A DNA stretch of 64,000 bases from Paenibacillus wulumuqiensis (GCF_000971965.1 NZ_KQ040793.1:167634-231633), one strand, 5' to 3'; counted from the stretch's first letter, positions 9,179 through 20,626 are shown. Notes: generated by a model not told the origin, from the sequence alone. Made by a program: numbers and translations.

Positions 9179-10381
9179 ATGTCTATTTTGGAAATCAAAA
9201 ATGTAAGCAAACTGTTTGGCCCAAATGCAGAGCAGGGCGTGAAACTGCTGGAGCAGGGATGGACCAAAGAGAAGATGGCAAAGGAAAAACAAATCACGGT
9301 CGGTGTGAACCGCGTAAATATGGAAATCAATCAGGGCGAGATTTTCGTCATTATGGGATTATCCGGCAGTGGTAAGTCCACACTCGTACGTATGTTTAAC
9401 CGCCTGATCGAGCCGACTTCCGGTGAGATTCTGTTACACGGCAAAGATCTTCGCAAAATGAACAAGGAACAGCTGCGTAATGCACGACGCAAAACAATCA
9501 GTATGGTGTTCCAGAAGTTTGCCCTTTTCCCTCATCGTACGGTACTCGAGAATGTGGAATATGGTCTCGAGATTCAAAAAGTAGCCAAAGCCGAGCGCAG
9601 AGAAAAAGCGCTGATTTCACTCGAACTCGTCGGCCTCAAAGGCTGGGGCGATAAGATGCCGGATGAGCTCAGTGGTGGTATGCAGCAGCGTGTCGGTCTG
9701 GCCCGTGCACTCGCCAACGATCCGGAAGTACTGCTGATGGATGAAGCGTTCAGTGCACTGGATCCGCTGATCCGCCGCGATATGCAGGATGAGCTGATCG
9801 AGCTGCAGGACAAAATGAAAAAAACCATTATTTTCATCACACACGATTTGGACGAAGCTCTTCGCATCGGTGACCGGATCGCCCTGATGAAAGACGGCGT
9901 GGTCGTACAGATTGGCACACCGGAAGAAATTATGATCCAGCCGGCCAACTCCTATGTGGAACGCTTCGTCGAAGACGTGGATCTGTCCAAAGTACTGACA
10001 GCCGCACATGTTATGCGCAGACCGGAGACAATTACTCTGGATCGTGGTCCTCGTGTTGCACTGGAACTGATGCGTGAACGGGGTATCTCCAATCTGTTCG
10101 TCATTGACCGTTCCAAAAAGCTGCTCGGCATCATCACCGCCGAAGACGCTGCCACCGCAGTACGCCAGCAGCAGAAGCTGGACGATATTCTGATCAAGGA
10201 TGTTCCTTATGTAGCTCCAGAGCGTGTGCTAAATGACTTGTTTGAAATGGTAAGTACCGCCAAACTGCCTGTTGCTGTCGTCGATGATCGTGAACGTCTG
10301 ACAGGCGTTATCGTACGGGGTGCCCTGCTGGGTGCACTGGCTGGAGAAGTTGAGAACGGGGAGGTTGCTTTGAATGCCTAA
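9179..10381 (+). CDS. opuAA: glycine betaine ABC transporter ATP-binding protein
   Basis: A 400-residue ATPase of the OpuAA/ProV class that energises osmoprotectant import. The nucleotide-binding domain shows Walker A GLSGSGKST (about 60-68), signature LSGGMQQRVGLARAL and Walker B VLLMDEAFSALDP. A tandem CBS domain pair follows (about 280-390), which in this family senses ionic strength. The N-terminal extension with KEKQITVGVNRVN is typical of the family. The ATG at 9179 follows AAGGGGTGAC. The gene overlaps the permease gene by 8 bases, so the two are translationally coupled. Confidence 0.96.
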   Translation: MSILEIKNVSKLFGPNAEQGVKLLEQGWTKEKMAKEKQITVGVNRVNMEINQGEIFVIMGLSGSGKSTLVRMFNRLIEPTSGEILLHGKDLRKMNKEQLRNARRKTISMVFQKFALFPHRTVLENVEYGLEIQKVAKAERREKALISLELVGLKGWGDKMPDELSGGMQQRVGLARALANDPEVLLMDEAFSALDPLIRRDMQDELIELQDKMKKTIIFITHDLDEALRIGDRIALMKDGVVVQIGTPEEIMIQPANSYVERFVEDVDLSKVLTAAHVMRRPETITLDRGPRVALELMRERGISNLFVIDRSKKLLGIITAEDAATAVRQQQKLDDILIKDVPYVAPERVLNDLFEMVSTAKLPVAVVDDRERLTGVIVRGALLGALAGEVENGEVALNA

Positions 10382-11210
10382 GATTCCTATTGCCCACTGG
10401 GTTGATGTAATTGTAGAGTGGCTCAGTATCCACTGGGCTTCCTTCTTCAAGGGAGTATCCAATGTTATTACGTATGTGGTCGACATCTTCACCTGGTTGT
10501 TTATGCTGCCGCATCCATTTTTGTTCGTTATCATTATCGCACTGCTCGGTTATATGGCCGGACGGTGGACGATGGCCTTCTTCTCGGCTGTCGGATTCCT
10601 GCTCATCTATAATCTGGGGTACTGGACAGAGACGATGAACACACTCGGTCTCGTCGTTACGTCTGCCCTGATTTCCATTATCATCGGGGTACCGCTCGGC
10701 ATCTGGTGTGCTTCCAGCAAAATTGCTGCACGCATCATTACACCGGTGCTCGACTTTATGCAGACGATGCCTGCATTCGTCTATCTGCTGCCGGCTGTTA
10801 CTTTCTTCAGTCTCGGTGTGGTTCCCGGTGTTGTCGCTTCTGTCATTTTCGCGATTCCGCCAACCATCCGTATGACCCACCTGGGGATTACACAGGTATC
10901 CGGCGAATTGGTCGAGGCCGCCGATGCTTTTGGTTCCACCGGTGCACAGAAGCTGTTCAAAGTACAGCTGCCACTCGCTCTGCCATCCGTTATGGCAGGT
11001 ATTAACCAGACGATTATGCTCTCTCTGTCCATGGTCGTTATTGCGTCCATGATCGGTGCACAGGGTATTGGTGCGGTCGTATACCGTGCGGTCGGCCAGC
11101 TCAAGATTGGTGAAGGATTCGAAGCCGGTCTGGCAGTCGTTGTTCTCGCGATTGTACTGGATCGTCTGTCCCAGAGTCTGTTCAACGGTAAACGTAGAAA
11201 AGCGGCTTAA
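10374..11210 (+). CDS. opuAB: glycine betaine ABC transporter permease
   Basis: A 278-residue polytopic membrane protein with about six to seven hydrophobic helices. It carries the binding-protein-dependent permease EAA-type loop (ELVEAADAFGSTGAQKLFKVQLPLALP) before the last helices. It matches the OpuAB/ProW permeases that form the channel of the OpuA importer. The start overlaps the stop of opuAA (ATGCCTAA). The neighbouring ATPase and solute-binding lipoprotein complete the transporter. Confidence 0.95.
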   Translation: MPKIPIAHWVDVIVEWLSIHWASFFKGVSNVITYVVDIFTWLFMLPHPFLFVIIIALLGYMAGRWTMAFFSAVGFLLIYNLGYWTETMNTLGLVVTSALISIIIGVPLGIWCASSKIAARIITPVLDFMQTMPAFVYLLPAVTFFSLGVVPGVVASVIFAIPPTIRMTHLGITQVSGELVEAADAFGSTGAQKLFKVQLPLALPSVMAGINQTIMLSLSMVVIASMIGAQGIGAVVYRAVGQLKIGEGFEAGLAVVVLAIVLDRLSQSLFNGKRRKAA

Positions 11211-11275
11211 TACAGCCGCTTCTCTTTTGCCCATTATTCAACTGTCCATAACATTCCTATACAAAGGAGCGATAA

Positions 11276-12214
<939 letters not shown>

Positions 12215-12290
12215 TATCGGCTTCACTTCGCTTACTGTGTTCCATTTACAGATCGGATGAATAAATTCCATACCATTCAGGCAATACAAT

Positions 12291-12329
12291 AAAAGGCACA
12301 TTTCCTGTTATTCAGGAAATGTGCCTTTT
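12291..12329. terminator. strong bidirectional terminator after opuAC
   Basis: AAAAGGCACATTTCCTG and its perfect complement CAGGAAATGTGCCTTTT enclose a 5-base loop TTATT, a 17-base-pair stem with A and T runs on the two sides. It serves opuAC on plus and the mini-protein gene on minus. Confidence 0.92.
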
Positions 12330-12408
12330 ATCATGTATAGTACTATTCAAGCCGGTACACCATGCAGACATGCCGCCAGTGTACTATTCCCCCATAAGGG
12401 CAGGCTGC

Positions 12409-12573
12409 TTATAGCCCGCTGTCTGAATCGTCCTGATGCTTGGTCAGCTTTCTGATCCAGAGTCCAAACAAAAGACATGCTCCGAGGATCATAACTCCGT
12501 ACAGCAAAATATAAGGTGTATGTGCGTTGAATTCCATAAATAAAGGCAGCAGCGCCGTCATTGCAGTTTCCAT
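12409..12573 (-). CDS. 54-aa single-helix membrane mini-protein
   Basis: The frame starts METAMTALLP and contains one strong membrane helix (about YILLYGVMILGACLLFGLWI, residues 21-40), followed by a charged tail RKLTKHQDDSDSG. The ATG at 12573 has GGAGGAGG about 8 bases upstream; a second ATG six bases earlier (12579) is too close to that site. A good ribosome-binding site, a real helix and a positive-inside tail support a true gene. I do not recognise a family. It lies downstream of nucB on the same strand with a 45-base gap, so it may be co-transcribed. Confidence 0.6.
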   Translation of the reverse strand: METAMTALLPLFMEFNAHTPYILLYGVMILGACLLFGLWIRKLTKHQDDSDSGL

Positions 12574-12624
12574 ATCCATTCCTCCTCCGCAAATTTGCAA
12601 TAATTAATTTTTACCCACTATTAG

Positions 12625-13089
12625 TCATTTTACCTCAATTAATACCCTTGTGCCATCCGGATAATTGTCTAATTGGTTACTAATCCATGAACCGGCTCCC
12701 CGATTATCGGAAGGTGTGACATATCGTATATCCGCACCGGCGCCGCCTTCCTTGCACATCGCCATCGGCCATTCATCCCGGTCATATCCTTTGCGGGTCT
12801 CGATTCCTTTGAGCGACTCACGGCGGTTTTCCTTGGCGCCTTTGCGATCAATCGTGCAGATCGCCGATTCTCCGGCAGCAATGGCATCCTTGATATGGTC
12901 GCCTGTCTTCGGATAACGATTTTTTGGGAAAACGAGCGTATAGTCTGCCTGCTCATTCTGGTCCATTGAGCTGGATGACGGATTCAGCGCGCCGGTAAGC
13001 GAACCCAGATCGACTTTGCCGGTAAATAGATAGATGGCCACAACAACGACCAATGCGCTGACGACGGCCCCTATTCGCTTGGGTGACAT
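12625..13089 (-). CDS. nucB: NucA/NucB-type secreted deoxyribonuclease
   Basis: A 154-residue protein with an N-terminal membrane or signal helix (about 6-22) and a DNase_NucA_NucB domain. The domain shows [17 protein letters not shown], then [26 protein letters not shown] and a closing [14 protein letters not shown]. The DREWPM-like segment with Glu and the NRGAGSW motif are family hallmarks. The two Cys (in ICTID and AMCKEG) could form a disulphide. NucB in B. subtilis is a sporulation-associated extracellular DNase that degrades extracellular DNA. The ATG at 13089 follows GGAGG. It is divergent from a secreted subtilase, 157 bases away. Confidence 0.93.
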   Translation of the reverse strand: MSPKRIGAVVSALVVVVAIYLFTGKVDLGSLTGALNPSSSSMDQNEQADYTLVFPKNRYPKTGDHIKDAIAAGESAICTIDRKGAKENRRESLKGIETRKGYDRDEWPMAMCKEGGAGADIRYVTPSDNRGAGSWISNQLDNYPDGTRVLIEVK

Positions 13090-13246
13090 AGATGTATATT
13101 CCTCCTGTTGTTTCTTTCTTTTATTAAAATATTTTTTTTAATATTAATGCAGCGTTAATACTTAACTAACTAAGTGATTTTGTCGATAAATAGACTAGGT
13201 TGACTATTATATAAAAAGGTATCTATATATATCAAGGGGGGACACC

Positions 13247-15010
13247 ATGAAAAAAATATGTACAGTTGTCCTGTCTCTATCACTCGCTGCTACAGCATTG
13301 CCTGGGATAACTTCAGCAGAACCTAACTCACGTAATTCCGAGCAGTCTTCGTCAGGTGCCTCTGCTTCTCGAGGTTCCGAGCAGTCTTCATCAGGTGCCT
13401 CCGCTTCTCGAGGTTCCGAGCAGTCTTCATCAGGTGCCTCTGCCTCTCGAGGTTCCGAGCAGTCTTCGTCAGGTGCCTCTGCCTCTCGAGGTTCCGAGCA
13501 GTCTTCGTCAGGTGCCTCTGCTTCTCGGGGTTCGGAGAAATCTTCATCAAGCTCATCAACATCTCGTGGCTCGGAAAAGCAACCCGCGGCCGCACGCTCT
13601 GCAGAAGATCCACTTGCTCAGTCATTAGAATTACTTCCAGAAGAGCCAGCAGCCGAAAAACGTGTTATTGTTACTTTTAAAACTAAACCAGATAGAGGTG
13701 CGGTTGAAAAAGCAAGCGGCCGAGTGAATCAGGAATTCAAAAACATTCCAGCTCTCGCTATTAGTATACCAGTAACAGCTATTAAAGGATTACAAAATAA
13801 TCCGAATATTGAATCAATTGAGTCTGATCAGGTAGTTCAAACGGAACAAACTCAGGACTGGGGTATAGCTAAAACAAATGCTCCAGCAGCTTGGAAAACC
13901 GGTTATACAGGTAAAGGTATCAAAGTGGCAGTTGTAGATACGGGAATCGAATCGCATGAAGATCTTGTAATTACAGGTGGTACTTCAGTGATCTCCTATA
14001 CTTCATCCTATACAGACGATAATGGACACGGTACACATGTTGCCGGTATTATTGGAGCACTCAACAATAGTATAGGTATGGTTGGCATTGCACCAGACTC
14101 TAGTTTGTATGCAGTCAAAGCTTTGGATCAAAACGGTAGTGGTTATTTGTCAGATGTAGTAGCAGGTATCGATTGGTCTATAAGTAACAATATGGATATT
14201 GTGAATCTTAGTCTTGGTACAACCAGTGATTCTTTCGCATTAAAACAGGTTGTAGATAAAGCCTACTCCTCAGGTCTTCTTGTTGTGGCAGCCGCTGGCA
14301 ATAATGGTGCAAGCGATGGTTCTGGCGATACGGTTAATTATCCGGCACGTTATGATTCCGCTATAGCAGTAGCAGCAACCGACTCGACGGATCAAAGAGC
14401 GAGCTTCTCCGCAACCGGCAATACTGTTGAAGTAGCAGCACCAGGAGTTAGTGTACTGAGCACCTATCCGGGGAATCGTTATGTGAAAATGAGTGGTACC
14501 TCTATGGCTGCACCTTATGTGGCAGGAGATCTTGCATTGCTGCAGCAGGCATATCCAACACTGAGCCATTCAGAACTGCGTGCAAAACTCGTTGCTACCG
14601 TTGTTGATCTTGGTTCAGCTGGAAAAGATTCGTGGTTTGGATATGGTTTAATTCAAGCACCTTATAGTAATGTAAATGAACCTGCACCCACAGAGTCTTC
14701 ACCTCTGGCAACCCAGACACTGGTGACTACAAATAAGTCTTCTTACAAAGCAGGAGAATCAATAACCATTACCGTAAAAGTAAAAGATTCCGCAGATAAA
14801 TTACTATCTAGTGCAGCAGTATCTTTGACAATTACAAATCCTCGCGGAGCTAAAACTGCATTACAGGCTGTAACCAATTCCAGTGGTACTGTTTCATTTA
14901 ATCTGACTACTGTCAAAAATAGCGTTAAAGGAAGTTATCAGGTAAAAGCCGAAACCTCTCTTAATGGTTATGCAAGCAGTACAGCGTCGACTTCATTTAG
15001 TTTAAGATAA
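13247..15010 (+). CDS. secreted S8 subtilisin-like protease with Ser-rich tandem-repeat linker
   Basis: A 587-residue protease. It has a signal peptide (cleavage after about ITSA, residue 24) and a Ser-rich linker of 13-residue repeats RGSEQSSSGASAS (about 29-106). An I9-type propeptide spans about 138-200. The S8 domain has Asp231 (VAVVDTGIE), His261 (NGHGTHVAG), oxyanion Asn352 (AAAGNNG) and Ser419 (SGTSMAAPYVAG). A C-terminal Ig-like domain spans about 495-587 (TNKSSYKAGESITITVKVKD). The repeats lie before the propeptide, so processing would normally remove them. The gene uses more A/T-ending codons than its neighbours, which may point to acquisition. GGGGGG precedes the start by 7 bases and a terminator follows at 15014-15060. 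Confidence 0.93.
   Translation: MKKICTVVLSLSLAATALPGITSAEPNSRNSEQSSSGASASRGSEQSSSGASASRGSEQSSSGASASRGSEQSSSGASASRGSEQSSSGASASRGSEKSSSSSSTSRGSEKQPAAARSAEDPLAQSLELLPEEPAAEKRVIVTFKTKPDRGAVEKASGRVNQEFKNIPALAISIPVTAIKGLQNNPNIESIESDQVVQTEQTQDWGIAKTNAPAAWKTGYTGKGIKVAVVDTGIESHEDLVITGGTSVISYTSSYTDDNGHGTHVAGIIGALNNSIGMVGIAPDSSLYAVKALDQNGSGYLSDVVAGIDWSISNNMDIVNLSLGTTSDSFALKQVVDKAYSSGLLVVAAAGNNGASDGSGDTVNYPARYDSAIAVAATDSTDQRASFSATGNTVEVAAPGVSVLSTYPGNRYVKMSGTSMAAPYVAGDLALLQQAYPTLSHSELRAKLVATVVDLGSAGKDSWFGYGLIQAPYSNVNEPAPTESSPLATQTLVTTNKSSYKAGESITITVKVKDSADKLLSSAAVSLTITNPRGAKTALQAVTNSSGTVSFNLTTVKNSVKGSYQVKAETSLNGYASSTASTSFSLR
13331..13564 (+). repeat. six 39-bp tandem repeats inside the subtilase gene
   Basis: The unit codes for R(G/N)SEQSSSGASAS. 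Copies start at 13331, 13370, 13409, 13448, 13487 and 13526. Copies 2-5 differ only at a few third codon positions. Copy 1 has Asn for Gly, and copy 6 is degenerate (RGSEKSSSSSSTS). Near-identity at DNA level implies recent expansion and a risk of copy-number change by slippage. Confidence 0.95.
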
Positions 15011-15013
15011 TTT

Positions 15014-15060
15014 AAAAAGTGAAAACACTCTTGGCTTGATTGAGAGTGCTTTCACTTTTT
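15014..15060 (+). terminator. intrinsic terminator of the repeat-linker subtilase
   Basis: AAAAAGTGAAAACACTCT (15014-15031) pairs with AGAGTGCTTTCACTTTTT (15043-15060) with one mismatch and an 11-base loop. It starts four bases after the stop codon. Confidence 0.88.
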
Positions 15061-15218
15061 TAATATTTTTGATCCATAAGAAACCGGACCGACCCGGTCT
15101 GCGTATAATGTCATAAGCTACATAGAAGTGCAACGATCATAGCTTCAGGCATTCCATCCACTTCGTCCGTATACTCGCAGGTATGTGGCTCTATTTTACT
15201 TTCAAAGGAGAAATGTCT

Positions 15219-15995
15219 ATGTCATTCTTTAACAAAATGCTCGCTCGTGTCGGTGTTGGTGCTGCCAAAATCGATACCGTGCTCGATCAAAGCGAATATT
15301 ATCCGAACAGTGAAGTCCGCGGCATTGTCCATGTACAGGGTGGTAACGTCGATCAGGACGTTGGCAATATCTATATCGAGGTGATGACCCAGTACATCCG
15401 CGAACAGGATGACAAAAAGCACTATGTCAATTACACGATCGCCAAATACCGTGTATCGGAAAAAACCCAGGTTAAAAATGGCCAGAAGCTGGAGATTCCA
15501 TTCGGATTCACCCTTCCTTCCCAGACGCCGCTAACGCTCAGCAATCAGAAAATATGGCTGCATACCGGCCTGGATATCGAGATGAGCGTGGACCCGACAG
15601 ATCAGGATTATATCGTCGTACGGCCGCATCCGTATATGGATACGGTTTTCGAAGCGACCGAGCGCCTGGGCTTCCGCTTCAAAGCTTCTACGGTGGAATA
15701 TGCTTCCCGTTCGCCGTTTGGCGTCCCTTATGTACAGGAGATTGAATTCTATCCGGGCGCCCGGTTCCACGGACGGATCACCGAGCTGGAGCTGATGATG
15801 TCACTGACCAGCAACGGACTGCAGATCCTCGTCGAAGTGGATCGTCGCGGCCGCGGACTGGGCGGATTCTTCGCTAATGCATTTGATATGGATGAGCGCC
15901 GCGCGTGGCTGGATCTGACGCCGTCGGATCTGAATCGTGGAGCGGATTATGTGGCACAGCAGCTGGAGCGGTTGATTGATCAGCAGAGCCGGTAA
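15219..15995 (+). CDS. spo0M: Spo0M family sporulation-control protein
   Basis: A 258-residue cytoplasmic protein with the arrestin-like N-terminal domain of the Spo0M family (MSFFNKMLARVGVGAAKIDT, then YYPNSEVRGIVHVQGG and EKTQVKNGQKLEIPFGF). Its C-terminal part (RRGRGLGGFFANAFDMDERRAWL) is also typical of the family. Spo0M affects sporulation control and cell division in B. subtilis. I chose the ATG at 15219 because AAAGGAG lies 9 bases upstream; the ATG at 15213 is only 2 bases from that site. A shared terminator at 16044-16080 separates it from groEL. Confidence 0.93.
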   Translation: MSFFNKMLARVGVGAAKIDTVLDQSEYYPNSEVRGIVHVQGGNVDQDVGNIYIEVMTQYIREQDDKKHYVNYTIAKYRVSEKTQVKNGQKLEIPFGFTLPSQTPLTLSNQKIWLHTGLDIEMSVDPTDQDYIVVRPHPYMDTVFEATERLGFRFKASTVEYASRSPFGVPYVQEIEFYPGARFHGRITELELMMSLTSNGLQILVEVDRRGRGLGGFFANAFDMDERRAWLDLTPSDLNRGADYVAQQLERLIDQQSR

Positions 15996-16043
15996 ATAAA
16001 CTTATTTTAATCCACTTACTGTGAGCTTGATATTATTTCTAAA

Positions 16044-16080
16044 AAAAGAGCCTTACACCCAATTAGGTGTAAGGCTCTTT
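16044..16080. terminator. terminator between spo0M and groEL
   Basis: AAAGAGCCTTACACC and GGTGTAAGGCTCTTT flank a short loop. The run of seven A on the left gives a U-tract on the minus strand, so it mainly ends groESL; it can also stop spo0M. Confidence 0.88.
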
Positions 16081-16129
16081 GAATTGAAGTAGATAATATT
16101 GATGTACTACAGATTCAGAGAATCTGTTA

Positions 16130-17773
<1,644 letters not shown>

Positions 17774-17919
17774 TCAGTATTATAGAAATTCATATAAGGT
17801 TAAGATTTTGCTTGGCAAAAATCATAAATGTATTGGAATGCAGTGCCCATCCAGCGCCTGGCGCCGATGAAGCACCCTCTTTGGATGTAGCTAAGTAAAT
17901 GCATTCAGCAAACCGGAGA

Positions 17920-18201
17920 TTAACCCAGAATCGCGTGAATGTCGCTTTCTTTCATAATCAAATATTCTTTGCCTTCATATTTGATTTCTGTACCGGCATA
18001 TTTCGAGAAGAGAACACGGTCGCCTTCTTTTACTTCCAAAGGAACACGAACTCCATCTTTCAACAGTCCGCTGCCTACCGCAATGATAGTGCCTTCCTGC
18101 GGCTTTTCTTTGGCAGAGTCTGGAAGCACGATTCCGAATGAAGTCGTCTCCTCCTGTTGGCTCGCTTCTACCAATACACGTTCACCTAAAGGTTTGATCA
18201 T
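17920..18201 (-). CDS. groES: 10-kDa co-chaperonin GroES
   Basis: A 93-residue co-chaperonin that caps GroEL. It shows the N-terminal [12 protein letters not shown], the mobile loop region [19 protein letters not shown], and the [32 protein letters not shown] end typical of the family. AAGGAGG precedes the start. It is the first gene of the groES-groEL operon; promoter and CIRCE lie just upstream. Confidence 0.99.
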   Translation of the reverse strand: MIKPLGERVLVEASQQEETTSFGIVLPDSAKEKPQEGTIIAVGSGLLKDGVRVPLEVKEGDRVLFSKYAGTEIKYEGKEYLIMKESDIHAILG

Positions 18202-18262
18202 GAAAAATAGCCTCCTTAAAGTTTGAATGGAATCATCTTGCAGGTAGCAGTCTACCCATGTG

Positions 18263-18289
18263 TTAGCACTCGACCACGTCTAGTGCTAA
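18263..18289 (-). promoter_or_regulatory. CIRCE operator (HrcA binding site)
   Basis: TTAGCACTC, nine bases, TAGTGCTAA: the CIRCE inverted repeat with a single change in the right arm (T for G). It sits between the -10 element and groES, the usual place where HrcA represses class I heat-shock operons. Confidence 0.96.
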
Positions 18290-18300
18290 CAGCCAACTTT

Positions 18301-18329
18301 ATGATACTCAACTTGAGCGATGATTTCAA
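18301..18329 (-). promoter_or_regulatory. sigma-A promoter of groES-groEL
   Basis: On the minus strand TTGAAA (18329-18324), a 17-base spacer and TATCAT (18306-18301) lie directly upstream of the CIRCE element. The transcript would start at about 18294, so the operator overlaps the start of the leader. Confidence 0.85.
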
Positions 18330-18453
18330 GTCCCTTTGTATAAAATCCTGTAGAAACGCTTAAAATCATCTCAAAAGAAAAGACCATCCATGGAGCAGAA
18401 TTCGAAATTTCACATTCGATTCCGCCGACAGATGGCCTCTTGTTCCAAATCTT

Positions 18454-19653
18454 TTATCTCAAAAAGTAATCATGCCGATCGCTTCTCACGGATTGTTTTT
18501 CACGGGCAGGCAGCTCAAAGTTCGCATCAAATTTAAAAATATATGCTGCTGTCAGCCAGATGATCCAACAATTCACTCCGAAAAACAAATAGCCGTAATA
18601 ACCGAGAAAGGGCATTTCCGAGAATACATGCAGTTTGTCGAGATAGGGAACAGAATATTTCCAGTAGTTTGGATTGGTTGGTGCGCCTCCATTGAAATAC
18701 TCTATGCCATAATTCCACAATTCCCAGAAAAATCCGTTTAATACTGTAGCAATAGCAATCAAAAGAATCGGTGACCAGTTTCCTTCCCTAATGGACGTAA
18801 ACGGATTCCATAAGCCTGAAAGCCCCATTGCTGCCGACAACAGTGGAACCAGCGCCAGCCAAAGCACAAAGAACAGCTGATGCGGAAAATAACCCATCGC
18901 CACAGCCAGCACCAGACCGAGCACGTACAGAGTAATCATAACCGGCTTGTTCAGGGAAATCCGGGGGCCGCTGCTATACCGTTCGTTTAGTTTGGGAAAT
19001 GTTTTGAGCAGCAGATACCATTCCACTATTGCAGGCAATACCGTCGTATACGAGAGTGAAAACCAGAATATATTGCCGAAATTTGAGAATACATCCTTAT
19101 TGGGATAATACCAGTTGCTAACGACAAAATAGTTGAGATACTCAAATGCAAACCAGCTGAAGCAGGATACGATCGCAAGCAGTTGAAGCAGCCTGGGCTT
19201 GCTGGAAATCAGCGAGACCCCACTATTACGCTTATATACAATGCCATCCAGCAGAAATATAAATGACCACCATAACGGTACAAATGTATAGGCTTCGAAA
19301 AATTTAAACACAGGCAGCTGAGACCACATCACCAACCAGCAAAAAAGAAGAACCGGAATTGCTATCCAGAACCACAGCGGAAATTTGGTATTTGCTGAAG
19401 ATGGATGCTGAGCATGAATTTTTACTTTGCTAAATCCGAATAGTCTCGGGAATATCAAAAATACTGCCAAGAAAAGCGCGATTGTACAACCAACCACAAA
19501 GAAGGATAGACTGAAACCAGGCGGCTCCAACACTTTTTGTGATGGAAATAACCCGTAACCTGGTGGCAGCCCATCCCACTTTATAATACTCCCTATCAAA
19601 GGCAGGATAAAAATCGATAAAAACGTAATGATCAGAAATACAATTTTCTTCAA
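18454..19653 (-). CDS. polytopic membrane protein, unknown function
   Basis: A 399-residue protein with about ten hydrophobic helices and no signal peptide other than the first helix. Two similar Trp/Glu/Asn segments appear: SWFAFEYLNYFVVSNWYYPN (about 180) and FFWELWNYGIEYFNGG (about 310). The second is followed by EMPFLGYYGYLFFG. This points to an internal duplication. I recall such W-E-x-x-N segments from uncharacterised membrane proteins but cannot name the family. It starts at TTG (19653), supported by AAGGGG 8 bases upstream. It occupies the place where B. subtilis has ydiK-ydiL between tatC and groES, but does not look like YdiL. Confidence 0.75.
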   Translation of the reverse strand: MKKIVFLIITFLSIFILPLIGSIIKWDGLPPGYGLFPSQKVLEPPGFSLSFFVVGCTIALFLAVFLIFPRLFGFSKVKIHAQHPSSANTKFPLWFWIAIPVLLFCWLVMWSQLPVFKFFEAYTFVPLWWSFIFLLDGIVYKRNSGVSLISSKPRLLQLLAIVSCFSWFAFEYLNYFVVSNWYYPNKDVFSNFGNIFWFSLSYTTVLPAIVEWYLLLKTFPKLNERYSSGPRISLNKPVMITLYVLGLVLAVAMGYFPHQLFFVLWLALVPLLSAAMGLSGLWNPFTSIREGNWSPILLIAIATVLNGFFWELWNYGIEYFNGGAPTNPNYWKYSVPYLDKLHVFSEMPFLGYYGYLFFGVNCWIIWLTAAYIFKFDANFELPAREKQSVRSDRHDYFLR

Positions 19654-19803
19654 ACGTCTAACCCCTTTTTCTATGTAATAAACGGTGTTTTCTGTACTGT
19701 TTTCAACAATATTACCGTTTTTCCGACAGTTGCATCTGACCCGTATTTACTATTTATAATCTCCTGTCGCCAAAAAAGATAGTGTTTTTATGGAAATAAA
19801 AAA

Positions 19804-19858
19804 GTATTCTGCAGAAGCCCGGATGCCTGATCCAAAGGCCCCTTTATCTGCAGAATAC
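19804..19858 (-). terminator. intrinsic terminator after tatC
   Basis: GTATTCTGCAGA (19804-19815) and TCTGCAGAATAC (19847-19858) form a perfect 12-base stem. On the minus strand it is followed by six T, 12 bases beyond the tatC stop codon. Confidence 0.85.
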
Positions 19859-19870
19859 CTGTCATTATTA

Positions 19871-20626
19871 TTAGATTTCTTCTAATAGCCGTGCGGCATC
19901 CCTGCGCTGCTGTCTGCGATAGACGACTTTGGACAAGATCACACTCAGCTCATACAATGCCAAGAGCGGAACGGCAACCAGTATATCGGAGATAAAGTCC
20001 GGCGGCGTAATAACTACCGCTACAAAAACGAGTACAAAATAAGCCGGTTTGCGTATTTTGGCGAGCAGCGCCGGGGTTACAATCCGGATCGTGGTCAGGA
20101 ACATAACGATGATCGGCAGTTCGAACAGACCGGCTACCGGGAATACGATATTCGACATAAAGGTAAAATACTGCACGACCCCATACGTCTCTTCCAATCC
20201 CATACTGCGGGTGACCTTGGACGTAAAAGCAAGGGCCATCGGGAAGATAATGTAATAAGCAAACATCACACCCAGCAGAAACATCACAAATACAAACGGA
20301 ATATACCGCCTTGCCGCCCTGCGTTCATGCGGCAGCAGCCCCGGACTCACAAAAGCCCACAGCTGATAGACGGCGCACGGCAGCGTCAATGCAATCGCCA
20401 CGACCATGGCGATTTTCATATACAGCCCGATGCCATCCCAGAACGAGAATACATGAAATACCAGCTGACGGGCCGTCTCTGCGGCGACCAGGTACTGGTA
20501 GACCGGCTGCGCCACCAGCAGACCGGCAATCAAGCCAAGGAGCAGCACCGCAATCACAATAATCAGCCGCCGCCTCAGTTCGGTCAGATGATCTATCAGA
20601 GACATATCTTTTTCGGAATCAGACAT
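19871..20626 (-). CDS. tatC: twin-arginine translocase subunit TatC
   Basis: A 251-residue membrane protein with six helices. It is the receptor of the Tat system that exports folded proteins with twin-arginine signals. Family marks are MSLIDHLTELRRRL at the N-terminus, the WAFVSPGLLPHERR loop and the FELPIIV segment. I chose the ATG at 20626 because GGAGGAG lies 7 bases upstream; the longer open frame upstream has no such site. It lies downstream of tatA, with a hairpin at 20690-20714 in between. Confidence 0.97.
   Translation of the reverse strand: MSDSEKDMSLIDHLTELRRRLIIVIAVLLLGLIAGLLVAQPVYQYLVAAETARQLVFHVFSFWDGIGLYMKIAMVVAIALTLPCAVYQLWAFVSPGLLPHERRAARRYIPFVFVMFLLGVMFAYYIIFPMALAFTSKVTRSMGLEETYGVVQYFTFMSNIVFPVAGLFELPIIVMFLTTIRIVTPALLAKIRKPAYFVLVFVAVVITPPDFISDILVAVPLLALYELSVILSKVVYRRQQRRDAARLLEEI

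Noticed and set aside
13141-13230. TTGACT-N18-TATATA promoter for the repeat-linker subtilase
   Set aside because: Its start point would fall inside the ribosome-binding site just before the ATG, so this pair is unlikely to be the working promoter, although the region is promoter-like.
13323-13628. Periodic frames in both strands across the Ser-rich repeat
   Set aside because: A 39-base repeat is open in several frames by its period. Only the subtilase frame has start, signal peptide and domains.
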